Assembly: GCF_021233055.1 (NCBI RefSeq)
Contig: NZ_CP089538.1
Coordinates: forward strand, 911,501-975,500
DNA from: Spirosoma oryzicola
GTDB lineage: Bacteria; Bacteroidota; Bacteroidia; Cytophagales; Spirosomataceae
Length of the DNA: 64,000 nt
Direction: 5' to 3'
In this document: positions 44,662 through 52,928 of the stretch, one piece after another
Layout of the letters: every line of letters starts with the position of its first letter
Position numbering within the stretch: position 1 is the first letter of the stretch
Made by a program: the position numbers and the translations under genes
Notes under the pieces: model-generated
Told to the model about the DNA's origin: nothing
The model's input: the letters and a program-made list of their open reading frames with translations, nothing else
Databases searched by the model: none

Positions 44662-45105
44662 ATGCTTTTGGTTGGCCAAAGCAGCTTTTTTGAGCTAAAT
44701 CTTTTAAACTACAGCAATCCTTCTACCAGCGTTTCGGTTGCTGATCGGAATTTGTTGCAGGTAGCCGTTCGGTCTGGTTGGCAGCATCACCGATCAGTAT
44801 CTACCGCTGCTATTATCTACACCTACGAAATTGACTTGCTGATCAAGTGGTTACGGCATCTGCACAAAACAGGACGGCCTGAGCCACGGCTGCTTTTTTC
44901 CCAGCCTTCTCTGAGCATCGAGTGCCTTTCGGCAGGTACTAATGAGTATTTACTTCAGGTCAAGCTGGCCCACGATGTGGCTCCGGTATGGCATCACGAC
45001 CCTTATTCCCCTTTTTGGCTCCCCGTAGTAATCCCCAAACTCAAAGTTGCTGAGGCTGTCAGGCAATTAGAGCAACAATTTTCGGAATTTCCTGTACGTT
45101 GGTAA
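44662..45105 (+). CDS. Small protein, possibly WapI-like immunity family, paralog 2
   Basis: A 147-residue protein with the same layout as the gene before it: VADRNLLQVAVRSGWQHHRS, TYEIDLLIKWLRHLHK, LLFSQPSLSIECLS, VKLAHDVAPVWHHDPY and an ending VRQLEQQFSEFPVRW. Sequence identity is low but motif order is the same. The 145-base gap suggests a separate or weakly coupled transcript. No toxin-like gene is adjacent. Confidence 0.6.
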   Translation: MLLVGQSSFFELNLLNYSNPSTSVSVADRNLLQVAVRSGWQHHRSVSTAAIIYTYEIDLLIKWLRHLHKTGRPEPRLLFSQPSLSIECLSAGTNEYLLQVKLAHDVAPVWHHDPYSPFWLPVVIPKLKVAEAVRQLEQQFSEFPVRW

Positions 45106-45239
45106 GATTATTGCTTGGTAACATCATTAGTTATTTTCATATTTGTCGCCAGATGGAGAATTCAGTAGATTTCTTTGTTGGTCTCTTCGCGAAATCCAAC
45201 GACATCTTTATCCCTCTTTAACACAAAAACTTTAACGAA

Positions 45240-45890
45240 ATGAAAATTGTCAAGCGTAGGAACCGTCAGATGACTATGGAGCGCATCTTGCGGGCGATGG
45301 GTGATGTAATGGCCGAACGGGGAACCGAGAAGGCTGGTATTAACGCTGTAGCCGAAAAAGCAGGTGTTAATAAAGTGCTCATCTACCGGTATTTTGGCGG
45401 TTGGAATGGATTGTTAGAAGCTTATGTCCAACGCGGCTTCTTCCTGTCAATGTTCAACGAGAAGTTTATGGAGTCTGTACCCGAAAAACTTCCCGCTGAA
45501 ACGCGTAGTAAAATATGGTCGGAGTATACGATCCAGTTTATGCGGGAGTTTCGCACTCGCAAGCCATCGCAGGAGCTTATCCGTTGGGAGATGAGCAATG
45601 GCGAAACTGAACTGGCCCGTCGACTGGCTGAATTTCGTGATAATTCGTACAAAAAACTGGTTGATCGCCTGGCACCGTACTCCGACTATGACCCTATCGC
45701 TATAACAAGCCTGATGGTTGCCGCCGTAACGAACATTGTGCTGACCAGCACCCAGCGCGACCACATTGTTGATATCGACTTAACGTCCGACGCGGGCTGG
45801 GAACGTCTGGAAACCGCAGTCCGTCGTATTTATTCGAGCTTGAGTATTGCACTCGAGCTGGAAGAAACCAAAAAAGTGGAAGCGAAATAG
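45240..45890 (+). CDS. TetR-family transcriptional regulator
   Basis: The 216-residue protein begins with a basic stretch and a TetR DNA-binding domain (residues about 10-60): MERILRAMGDVMAERGTEKAGINAVAEKAGVNKVLIYRYFGGWNGLLEAY. The C-terminal helical domain would sense a small ligand. It has no obvious divergent target gene. It converges on pepP, with a long palindrome between. Family assignment is firm; the target is unknown. Confidence 0.92.
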   Translation: MKIVKRRNRQMTMERILRAMGDVMAERGTEKAGINAVAEKAGVNKVLIYRYFGGWNGLLEAYVQRGFFLSMFNEKFMESVPEKLPAETRSKIWSEYTIQFMREFRTRKPSQELIRWEMSNGETELARRLAEFRDNSYKKLVDRLAPYSDYDPIAITSLMVAAVTNIVLTSTQRDHIVDIDLTSDAGWERLETAVRRIYSSLSIALELEETKKVEAK

Positions 45891-45897
45891 CTTTACT

Positions 45898-45963
45898 GTT
45901 TGTCGTTTATACGGTATGAACGCTTGGTTAACAAACACAGGACATACCGTATAAACGACAAAC
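45898..45963. terminator. Long bidirectional terminator between tetR and pepP
   Basis: Perfect 21-base arms (45898-45918 and 45943-45963; core GTTTGTCGTTTATACGG) enclose a 24-base loop. The palindrome fills the gap between two convergent stops. Its length exceeds what a terminator needs. Confidence 0.7.
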
Positions 45964-45972
45964 TAAGCAACA

Positions 45973-47268
45973 TTACGCATTCATCAATTCCTCAATTTCC
46001 GCTGCTTCAACCGGAATATTCGCCATCAGGTCTACGTTGCCTGATTCGGTAATCAACACATTGTTTTCAAGCCTGATGCCTAGCTTTTCGCTTGGAATGT
46101 AAATGCCTGGCTCAACGGTAAAGACCATACCCGGCTCCATTCGGCGGTATTTGTTGCCGACATCGTGTACATCGAGTCCCAGAAAATGAGATGTGCCGTG
46201 CATGAAATATTTTTTGTACAACGGTGCGTCGGGGTCCTGCTTTTCTACTTCACTACGGTCAAGCAAACCAAGGCCAATCAATTCCGACTCCATGATTTTG
46301 CCCACTTCACGGTGGTATTCATCCCAAAGATTTCCCGGACGAAGCATCTGTGTCGCTTCTCTCATAACACGTAGTACGGCGTCGTACACTGCCCGCTGGC
46401 GTTGCGTGTATCGGCCATTGACAGGAACGGAACGGGTCATATCGGCATTGTAATTCGCGTATTCGGCACCAATGTCGAGCAGAATCACATCACCGTCCTG
46501 ACACTGCTGGCTGTTGTCGATGTAGTGCAACACGCAGGCGTTGGCTCCCGACGCAATAATCGGTGAATAAGCGGCCCCCCGCGATCGGTTGCGCAGGTAC
46601 TCGTGCATCATTTCGGCCTCAATCTCGTATTCCCACACCCCCGGCTTGATAAAACCAAGCAACCGACGGAACATTTTGTCCGTAATGTCAATGGCTGTTT
46701 GGATAAGTGGTAACTCCTGCGGCTGCTTGATAGCCCGTAGATAGTGCATCAGCGGAGCCAACCGCTCCAGATGGTGCAATGGGTATTTCTGTTTAAATTC
46801 TTCGATGAAGCGGGCATCGCGGGTTTGCACGTCCACGGTAGCACGGGTGTGTTCGTTTGTGTTCAGATACACATGTTCGGCTTCGAAGATCATTTGCTGG
46901 AAGATCTGCTCAAACTGATGCGTCCAGTAAACTTGCTTTTGCGAAATACCCGATGTTTGTTCGGCTTCCGCTTTGGTCAGTTTATGCCCTTCCCAGATTT
47001 CAATCAGCTCGCTGGTTTCGCGCAGAAATAAGACCTCCCGAAACTTCGGGTCCGGGTGCGTTGGGAACAAAACAAGCCGGGTTTCTTCCTGATCAACGCC
47101 GGTCAGGTAAAATAAATCGTTGTTTTGGCGAAAGGTCATCGTGCCATCGGCATTGGTCGGCAGGATGTCATTGGCATTCAGTACCACCAGCGATTTTGGT
47201 TTCAGGAGCTGGGCAAGCCGCTGGCGGTTGTGAACGAATAGTTGGTTGTCAATGGGCAAGTATCGCAT
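45973..47268 (-). CDS. pepP: Xaa-Pro aminopeptidase (aminopeptidase P, M24B)
   Basis: The 431-residue enzyme removes N-terminal residues before proline. The N-terminal AMP_N domain (FRQNNDLFYLTGVDQEETRLVLFP) is followed by the pita-bread domain with metal ligands in LLDIGAEYANYNADMTRSV, HGTSHFLGLDVHDVG, FTVEPGIYIP and IRLENNVLIT. No signal peptide, so cytoplasmic. Own promoter element at 47315-47322. Full length. Confidence 0.95.
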   Translation of the reverse strand: MRYLPIDNQLFVHNRQRLAQLLKPKSLVVLNANDILPTNADGTMTFRQNNDLFYLTGVDQEETRLVLFPTHPDPKFREVLFLRETSELIEIWEGHKLTKAEAEQTSGISQKQVYWTHQFEQIFQQMIFEAEHVYLNTNEHTRATVDVQTRDARFIEEFKQKYPLHHLERLAPLMHYLRAIKQPQELPLIQTAIDITDKMFRRLLGFIKPGVWEYEIEAEMMHEYLRNRSRGAAYSPIIASGANACVLHYIDNSQQCQDGDVILLDIGAEYANYNADMTRSVPVNGRYTQRQRAVYDAVLRVMREATQMLRPGNLWDEYHREVGKIMESELIGLGLLDRSEVEKQDPDAPLYKKYFMHGTSHFLGLDVHDVGNKYRRMEPGMVFTVEPGIYIPSEKLGIRLENNVLITESGNVDLMANIPVEAAEIEELMNA

Positions 47269-47314
47269 ATGGGGACGTTGAAACTGCTTTTCTAACTAAA
47301 TTGCAAAGAAAACT

Positions 47315-47322
47315 CAAAGCTA
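47315..47322 (-). promoter_or_regulatory. -7 element for pepP
   Basis: TAGCTTTG on the minus strand matches TAnnTTTG, 47 bases upstream of the pepP ATG. No convincing -33 element. Confidence 0.38.
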
Positions 47323-47402
47323 TAAGAGTTTTCGCGTGTTTTTGCGTTTAGCTTTCTATACAACGCTTACTACAAAACACGTTTAACGGCTTTCATTCGT
47401 TC

Positions 47403-48995
47403 ATGACGTTTCGCTTAACCTCATTCATTTGCCTGGTTGCCCTGTTGATTCAGGCGAATTCGGGGGTGTCGTCGCCCCAACCAACTGGACCAAACACGAG
47501 TAAACAAAACTCCGATAAACCAAAGTATTGGATTCTGTTCAACGCTAAAGATCAAGGTACTCAGCCCGCCTTATCGGAAGCCGCTCTATTACGGAGACGG
47601 TCGCAGAATCTACCGCTGGACGATACAGATCAACCGGTTTCTGCTCATTACGTTAGCCGTTTACAACACGAAGGTATTCAGTCGATTACGCAATCACGCT
47701 GGTTAAACGCGGTGTCGGCCCGGCTTTCGGCTGACGAGTACGCTCGGGTAGCGGCCTTACCTTTTGTCGCAGGCATTCAGGCGATTGATCCGGCAATTAT
47801 CATTACATCAATAGGGGGGCAGGACCAGGGTATCAGCCCGCACATGGCACCAGTGATGACGCAGATTCAGGCACCTGATTTTATGCAGGCTGGATTGACA
47901 GGCCGTTTCGTGAACGTTGGTGTTATCGACGCCGGATTTTTTGGCGCTGATTCGGCGAATGCGCTGAAGCATGTATTTACGCGTGACGGGGTAAAGCGAG
48001 TCCGCGATTACGTGAATGACAAAAAGACGCGCGGTGACTTATTTCATACGCTCGAAACCATGTCCGATTTTCACGGTACGGAAGTATTGGCCGCCATTGC
48101 GGGTAATGATCCTATTGAAAAAACGCAGTACGGTCTGGCTACCGATGCGACGTTTTATCTGGCGAGAACCGATCAGGGCAATCGCGAATACCGAGGAGAA
48201 GAGGATAACTGGGTAGCTGCGATGGAATGGATGGATAGTCTTGGCGTTCGGCTCATCAACACATCGCTGGGCTACGCCAAAGGCATGAGCAACCCAAAGG
48301 AAAACTACCAGCCGAGTCAGATGGACGGTCACACAAGCCTCATTAGCCGGGCCGCGCAGATTGCCGCTGATAAGAAAGGAATTTTAATTGTCGTGTCCGC
48401 TGGTAACGAGGGCGACGACCGCTCGTGGCGCATCATTAGCACACCCGCCGATGCGCAAGGGGTATTAGCGATTGGCGCTACTAACGCCAAGCTTTGGAAT
48501 CGTATTGGCTACAGCAGCATTGGCCCGGAGAGTCTACCTTATCTGAAACCCAATGTTTCGTGCTTCTCGCTTTATGGAACGTCCCTGTCGGCTCCGGTGA
48601 TTACGGGTTTTGCGGCTTGTATCATGCAGGCAAATCCCAAACTGACGAATAAGGAAGTGATGGCTATTATCGAGAAGTCGTCGCACTTATACCCGTACGG
48701 CAATAATTATGTGGGGTATGGCGTCCCTCAGGCTTCGCGGGCTATTGCTTTACTGCGCAACCAACCCTTGCCACCCACGGCCCGATCCGTGAAAGCGTCG
48801 GGTAAATCGTTCTCGTTACCGGTTTCTACCGATGACACTGTTGTGTCCGTTTTTCACAAAAAAGATGCGACGCATATCTTGCAGCAGGAAGCCATGAAAG
48901 TTAACAACGGGAAGCTGGCGCTTCGTCGGTCGGCAACGGAAAAGCAGACAACCGTGGATCTGAAAAAAGAAGTAATCGAAGTGATCTGGGAATAA
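47403..48995 (+). CDS. Secreted S8-family (subtilisin-like) serine protease
   Basis: The 530-residue protein has a signal peptide, a propeptide-like region with LSADEYARVAALPFVAGI (residues about 109-126) and a subtilase catalytic domain. The triad is D176 (VGVIDAGFFG), H224 (DFHGTEVL) and S394 (GTSLSAP), with the oxyanion N335 (SAGNEGDD). The order is standard for S8. About 100 C-terminal residues follow the domain and contain no obvious sorting signal. It should digest proteins outside the cell or in the periplasm. Confidence 0.93.
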   Translation: MTFRLTSFICLVALLIQANSGVSSPQPTGPNTSKQNSDKPKYWILFNAKDQGTQPALSEAALLRRRSQNLPLDDTDQPVSAHYVSRLQHEGIQSITQSRWLNAVSARLSADEYARVAALPFVAGIQAIDPAIIITSIGGQDQGISPHMAPVMTQIQAPDFMQAGLTGRFVNVGVIDAGFFGADSANALKHVFTRDGVKRVRDYVNDKKTRGDLFHTLETMSDFHGTEVLAAIAGNDPIEKTQYGLATDATFYLARTDQGNREYRGEEDNWVAAMEWMDSLGVRLINTSLGYAKGMSNPKENYQPSQMDGHTSLISRAAQIAADKKGILIVVSAGNEGDDRSWRIISTPADAQGVLAIGATNAKLWNRIGYSSIGPESLPYLKPNVSCFSLYGTSLSAPVITGFAACIMQANPKLTNKEVMAIIEKSSHLYPYGNNYVGYGVPQASRAIALLRNQPLPPTARSVKASGKSFSLPVSTDDTVVSVFHKKDATHILQQEAMKVNNGKLALRRSATEKQTTVDLKKEVIEVIWE

Positions 48996-49047
48996 AATCG
49001 CCCGAAGAGTAAAAGGCGTCTATTACCTCATCAACTAACTTTACGAG

Positions 49048-49090
49048 GCTAGCCTGAACTATTGCTTCACGCGCAGTAACCCAGGCTAGC
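49048..49090 (+). terminator. Putative terminator of the subtilase gene
   Basis: Perfect 9-base arms GCTAGCCTG (49048-49056) and CAGGCTAGC (49082-49090), 25-base loop, then a TTGTTGCT stretch. It is about 50 bases past the stop. Confidence 0.45.
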
Positions 49091-49177
49091 TTGTTGCTCT
49101 ATTGCAGAGCGTCTTTCTGTCTTGAAAAAAGTAAACCGAGGCTTCTATAAACAGCGTTGAGACAGCTTGGCGAATAC

Positions 49178-50143
49178 TTATAAATACTTCCCTTCTTTCA
49201 GGTAATTTTTTACGTAGTCTGAAATGCCTTCCTCTAATGTACAGAATGGGCGATCATAGCCAATGGAGCGAAGCTTGGCCATATTGGCCTGCGTGAAATA
49301 CTGGTACTTATCGCGAATATCGACGGGGGTATCGATGAATTCAATCTGTGGATCGCTACCCATCGCGCGGAAGGTGAGAGTCGCCAGATCGAGGAAGGTT
49401 CGAGCCTTGCCGCTACCCAGGTTATAGATGCCCGAGTTACGGCGGTGATGCATTAGGAATGAACAGACATTGATAACATCTTTCACGTAAATGAAATCAC
49501 GCATCTGCCCACCGTCCGTGAAATCGGGATTGTGTGAGCGGAACAGCTTCATGTGGCTCGTCTGACCAATCTGGTTGTACGCGTGAAAGATTACGGACGC
49601 CATCCGGTCTTTGTGGTACTCATTCGGACCGTAGACGTTAAAGAATTTCAATCCGGCCCAGAAGAAAGGTTTACGCTCCTGTTCCAGCGCCCAGATGTCG
49701 AACTCGTTCTTCGAATCGCCGTAGGGATTTAGCGGTTTCAGGTGCGGGATTACAGATTCGTTGTCGTCGTAACCAAACTCGCCCAAGCCGTAGGTTGCCG
49801 CCGATGACGCATATACGAGGGGAATCTGGTAGTCGATGCAGCGATTCCAGATTTGCTTCGAATACTCGACGTTCAGGTGCTCGAAAATCTCCCGGTCAAA
49901 TTCGGTCGTATCGGTACGCGCACCGATATGAAAAATAAATTCGACTTCCTGATAGTTATCGTCCAGCCAACTGAAAAACTCTTCGCGGTCAACCCGTTCC
50001 TGGATGCGTTTACCCGTCAGATTAGCTTCTTTAAGAGGGTCTGAGAAGTCATCGACAGCAATGATAAAATTGAAATTTTCCTGATTCAACTTGCTGATTA
50101 AACAGCTTCCGATAAAGCCAGCGGCCCCCGTAACAATAATCAT
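49178..50143 (-). CDS. hldD: ADP-L-glycero-D-manno-heptose-6-epimerase
   Basis: The 321-residue protein is an extended SDR of the HldD (RfaD) type: TGAAGFIGSCLISKLN at the start, FHIGARTDTTEFDR, YASSAATYGLGEFGYDD, and the YxxxK motif in NPYGDSK. It inverts C6 of ADP-glycero-manno-heptose, the sugar donor for the LPS inner core. lpxB, a second LPS gene, is nearby. It is divergent from queD. Confidence 0.93.
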   Translation of the reverse strand: MIIVTGAAGFIGSCLISKLNQENFNFIIAVDDFSDPLKEANLTGKRIQERVDREEFFSWLDDNYQEVEFIFHIGARTDTTEFDREIFEHLNVEYSKQIWNRCIDYQIPLVYASSAATYGLGEFGYDDNESVIPHLKPLNPYGDSKNEFDIWALEQERKPFFWAGLKFFNVYGPNEYHKDRMASVIFHAYNQIGQTSHMKLFRSHNPDFTDGGQMRDFIYVKDVINVCSFLMHHRRNSGIYNLGSGKARTFLDLATLTFRAMGSDPQIEFIDTPVDIRDKYQYFTQANMAKLRSIGYDRPFCTLEEGISDYVKNYLKEGKYL

Positions 50144-50349
50144 AAAATGCTAGGAGTAAACGTATTAACTGCGATAATAAATTAAGTTTCGGCCGGGACG
50201 AAGTGAAAGAGGGTGTAAAGATACAGCATTTAAAACGAACAAAGGAATAGCGTTTTTTAGGATTAAATTGTATTTTTCTTATTTTAACCTAAGCGCTAAA
50301 CTCGAACTCTTTCTGCTGGCAAATGGTTTTATAACGCCTAAAGAGTTCG

Positions 50350-50357
50350 TACCTTTG
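50350..50357 (+). promoter_or_regulatory. -7 element for queD
   Basis: TACCTTTG matches TAnnTTTG, 54 bases upstream of the queD ATG, in an AT-rich divergent region. The -33 element is weak. Confidence 0.42.
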
Positions 50358-50411
50358 CGGCTTGTTTTACAAATCGGCGTTTCTGGCAACCGCCCCATCT
50401 AAACCAGAAAA

Positions 50412-50828
50412 ATGGTCTATATCAACAGAATCGAACATTTCAACGCTGCCCACCGGCTCTACAATCCGGCCTGGTCTGAGGAGCGGAATAAGGAAGTTTT
50501 TGGTCCTTGCGCCAACATAAACTGGCATGGCCACAACTTTGAATTAATTGTGACGGTAAAAGGAGAGCCCGATCCCGACACCGGCTTCGTCATTGATTTA
50601 AAAGTGCTGGGCGATATTATTAAGCGCGAAGTCATCGAGAAAGTTGACCACAAAAACCTAAACCTTGATGTTGATTTTATGCAAGGCAAAATGGCCAGTT
50701 GTGAAATCTTTATCATGGAGATCTGGAAAATTCTCGAGCGGGCACTGGCTCCCGTAACCGAAGCGCATCTGCACCAACTTCGACTGTACGAAACACCGAA
50801 AAATTTTGTCGATTATTTCGGAGAATAG
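50412..50828 (+). CDS. queD: 6-carboxy-tetrahydropterin synthase (PTPS family)
   Basis: A 138-residue tunnelling-fold enzyme. Zinc ligands H14 (FNAAHRL), H39 and H41 (NWHGH), catalytic C33, D79-H80 and E127 (RLYETPK) are all present. It makes 6-carboxytetrahydropterin for queuosine, or 6-pyruvoyltetrahydropterin in the sister family. The presence of the cysteine at C33 fits both; queuosine is more common in bacteria. It precedes lpxB by about 110 bases. Confidence 0.9.
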   Translation: MVYINRIEHFNAAHRLYNPAWSEERNKEVFGPCANINWHGHNFELIVTVKGEPDPDTGFVIDLKVLGDIIKREVIEKVDHKNLNLDVDFMQGKMASCEIFIMEIWKILERALAPVTEAHLHQLRLYETPKNFVDYFGE

Positions 50829-50834
50829 GCAATG

Positions 50835-50928
50835 ATTGTCATTCGTGGTCATTGATCGTTACGGTCAGCAATGTGTTGTCAGTAACATTAAATGACTTTA
50901 TGCCATATCAATGACTACCGATGACAAC
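50835..50928. repeat. Imperfect inverted repeat between queD and lpxB
   Basis: Arms at about 50835-50856 and 50907-50928 (cores TTGTCAT and GTCATTGAT) pair with a few mismatches around a 50-base loop. It fills the gap and may be a dispersed repeat or a loose terminator. Confidence 0.5.
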
Positions 50929-50940
50929 TTACGACTGTAG

Positions 50941-52065
50941 ATGAAATACTATCTAATTGCTGGTGAGCGCTCCGGCGATCTACATGGAGCCAATCTGATC
51001 CGGGCTATTCGGCGTCATGATCCCGCTGCGCAGTGTCGGGCTTATGGCGGTGAGCAGATGGAGGAGGCTGGGACTGTGCTGGTCCGCCACTACCGCGAGA
51101 TGGCGTTTATGGGCTTTCTGGAAGTCGCTAAAAATTTGGGTACTATCCGTCGGATCTTGCGCGAGTGCCAGGCCGATGTGCTCCAGCATCGCCCGGATGC
51201 GTTGATTCTAATCGACTACGCCGGGTTTAATCTACGCATGGCGCGCTTTGCCAAGAAGCACGGAATTCGGGTGTTCTATTACATTTCGCCAAAGGTTTGG
51301 GCCTGGAATCAACGGCGTGCGCTGAAAATCAAAGCTACGGTGGATCGGCTCTTCACGATTCTACCGTTCGAAACTGAGTTTTTTGCCAAGTACGATTACG
51401 ACGTATCGTACGTTGGCAATCCGTTGCTGGATGCGCTTGCGGATTTCAAACCCAATCCTTCGTTTCGGTCAACGCTAAAGCTTGATGATCGGCCGGTTAT
51501 TGCCTTGCTTCCCGGCAGCCGTCGGCAGGAAATCACCTCGATACTTCCCGTTATGCTGGCGGCAACGCGTCAGTTCCCGAATTATCAGTTCGTAGTCGGG
51601 ACGGTCAGTAATCTGCCTTCGCCCCTGTACAGTAATTTGATGGCTGGTTATCCAACTGTTAAACGGGTCAATGATGCGGCTTACGATCTGCTTCACATTG
51701 CTACCGCTGCGCTTGTTACATCGGGTACCGCCACGCTCGAAACGGCGCTGCTAAACATCCCGCAGGTCGTATGTTACAGAACGACAACAATATCTTACGC
51801 CATTGCCAAAAGCCTGATTGCGGTACCGTTCATATCGCTCGTCAATCTGATCGCCAACCGGGAAGTAGTAACGGAACTGATCCAGAGCAATTTGAACACA
51901 GAGCGGGTTACCGATGCATTGCAGGCCATTTTACCGGGCGACAAACGGCGGGAAATACAATTGGCAGGTTACGCAGAAGTACAAGCGAAAATGGGGGAGC
52001 CGGGCGCGTCGGAGCGGGCCGGACAGCAAATGGTTGAGTTGGCAGAAGCGAACAAAAACGGATAG
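50941..52065 (+). CDS. lpxB: Lipid-A-disaccharide synthase
   Basis: The 374-residue glycosyltransferase joins two acylated glucosamine units in lipid A synthesis. MKYYLIAGERSGDLHGANLI, MAFMGFLEVAKNL, ISPKVWAWNQRRALKI, LPGSRRQEI and VTSGTATLETAL are hallmark LpxB segments. The length is normal. It follows queD on the same strand and converges on the acyltransferase gene 8 bases away. Confidence 0.96.
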   Translation: MKYYLIAGERSGDLHGANLIRAIRRHDPAAQCRAYGGEQMEEAGTVLVRHYREMAFMGFLEVAKNLGTIRRILRECQADVLQHRPDALILIDYAGFNLRMARFAKKHGIRVFYYISPKVWAWNQRRALKIKATVDRLFTILPFETEFFAKYDYDVSYVGNPLLDALADFKPNPSFRSTLKLDDRPVIALLPGSRRQEITSILPVMLAATRQFPNYQFVVGTVSNLPSPLYSNLMAGYPTVKRVNDAAYDLLHIATAALVTSGTATLETALLNIPQVVCYRTTTISYAIAKSLIAVPFISLVNLIANREVVTELIQSNLNTERVTDALQAILPGDKRREIQLAGYAEVQAKMGEPGASERAGQQMVELAEANKNG

Positions 52066-52073
52066 GAAGGCTA

Positions 52074-52640
52074 TTACTGCATGACTCCTGTTTCTTCCCA
52101 TTTCTTCAACCAGTCCTTCTTGATACCGTGAACCTGGGCGAAAAATTCGTAGAAAGGAATCATGTCTTTCTCGTAGTCGCCTGTCACGTAGATGGGATCG
52201 CCAAGAATTGCAAGTTTGCGGGGCCAGTCGAAACCAACCGGAATGATAGGTACGTTGGCTTCGAGAGCAATGTAATAGAAGCCCGTTTTTAGCTTTTCCA
52301 CATTGCTGCGAGTCCCCTCGGGTGCAATGCAAATATGAAGTTGTTCGTTCTGGTTAAACACGTTAACCACCGAATCAACCATGTTACGCGATTTGTCGCG
52401 ATAAACAGGTTTGCCGCCTAACAGGCGAAAAAGCCAGCCCGCATACCACGTAAAAAGCGAGCTTTTAGCCAGATATTGAATCCAGATGTGAATGGTAGGG
52501 CGAATCCCCAGACCAATCAAAAAGTCCCAGTTGGTCGTATGAGGAGCAACCGCCCAGATACCTTTGGGTAAATGCGGTATAGGACCAACTACCCGCCATC
52601 CGGCAATTTTAAATAACCAACGGGTTAGAGCACTTAGCAT
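52074..52640 (-). CDS. 1-acyl-glycerol-3-phosphate acyltransferase-like protein
   Basis: This 188-residue acyltransferase of the PlsC family has the HxxxxD motif in APHTTNWDFLIG and the EGTRS motif in IAPEGTRSNVEKLKTG. It likely adds a fatty acyl chain to a lysophospholipid or another lipid. The open frame extends upstream to a distant ATG (52844), but that extension passes through a palindrome and another small ORF; MLSALTRWLFKIAGW at 52640 is the natural start. It is convergent with lpxB. Confidence 0.88.
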   Translation of the reverse strand: MLSALTRWLFKIAGWRVVGPIPHLPKGIWAVAPHTTNWDFLIGLGIRPTIHIWIQYLAKSSLFTWYAGWLFRLLGGKPVYRDKSRNMVDSVVNVFNQNEQLHICIAPEGTRSNVEKLKTGFYYIALEANVPIIPVGFDWPRKLAILGDPIYVTGDYEKDMIPFYEFFAQVHGIKKDWLKKWEETGVMQ

Positions 52641-52658
52641 CAGTTGATGTGTGGTTTC

Positions 52659-52705
52659 CAATTTATAGTTTTCAGTGGGTGTCGCTGGCTGAAAACTATA
52701 AATTG
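52659..52705. repeat. 17-base perfect hairpin upstream of the acyltransferase
   Basis: Arms 52659-52675 and 52689-52705 (core AATTTATAGTTTTCAG) pair perfectly around a 13-base loop. It sits between the small membrane ORF and the acyltransferase start, in the mRNA of both if they are co-transcribed. Confidence 0.8.
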
Positions 52706-52714
52706 AAAACGTAT

Positions 52715-52816
52715 TTAGTACTTCCGGTCTTTGCGCTCTAACCAGCGACCCGTAACGAAGGCTGCTGAGAGTAAAACAACGTAGAACAGAATAGTTAGCG
52801 GAGTTGATAAATCCAT
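52715..52816 (-). CDS. 33-residue small membrane protein (candidate)
   Basis: A short frame encodes one hydrophobic helix (PLTILFYVVLLSAAFVTG) followed by a basic tail ending RWLERKDRKY. The ATG is 26 bases downstream of a TAnnTTTG-type element on the same strand. The gene would be first in a unit with the acyltransferase, separated by the 17-base hairpin. Small size makes the call uncertain, but the membrane-helix-plus-basic-tail composition is unlike random sequence. Confidence 0.5.
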   Translation of the reverse strand: MDLSTPLTILFYVVLLSAAFVTGRWLERKDRKY

Positions 52817-52841
52817 GTCGGTATTCAGTTGAATTCGGATG

Positions 52842-52849
52842 CAAAAATA
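52842..52849 (-). promoter_or_regulatory. -7 element for the small membrane ORF and acyltransferase
   Basis: TATTTTTG on the minus strand matches TAnnTTTG, 26 bases before the small ORF ATG. No clear -33 element. Confidence 0.4.
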
Positions 52850-52928
52850 CGATAGACGTTGGATATTAAGCACCGGGAGTCAGACAAAAAGTAAAAATCG
52901 TCTGCTGGGTTCTAAAATCAACGACTTA

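Noticed and set aside
52641..52844. Longer acyltransferase N-terminus
   Set aside because: The extension runs through a palindrome and the small ORF and lacks homology-like character.
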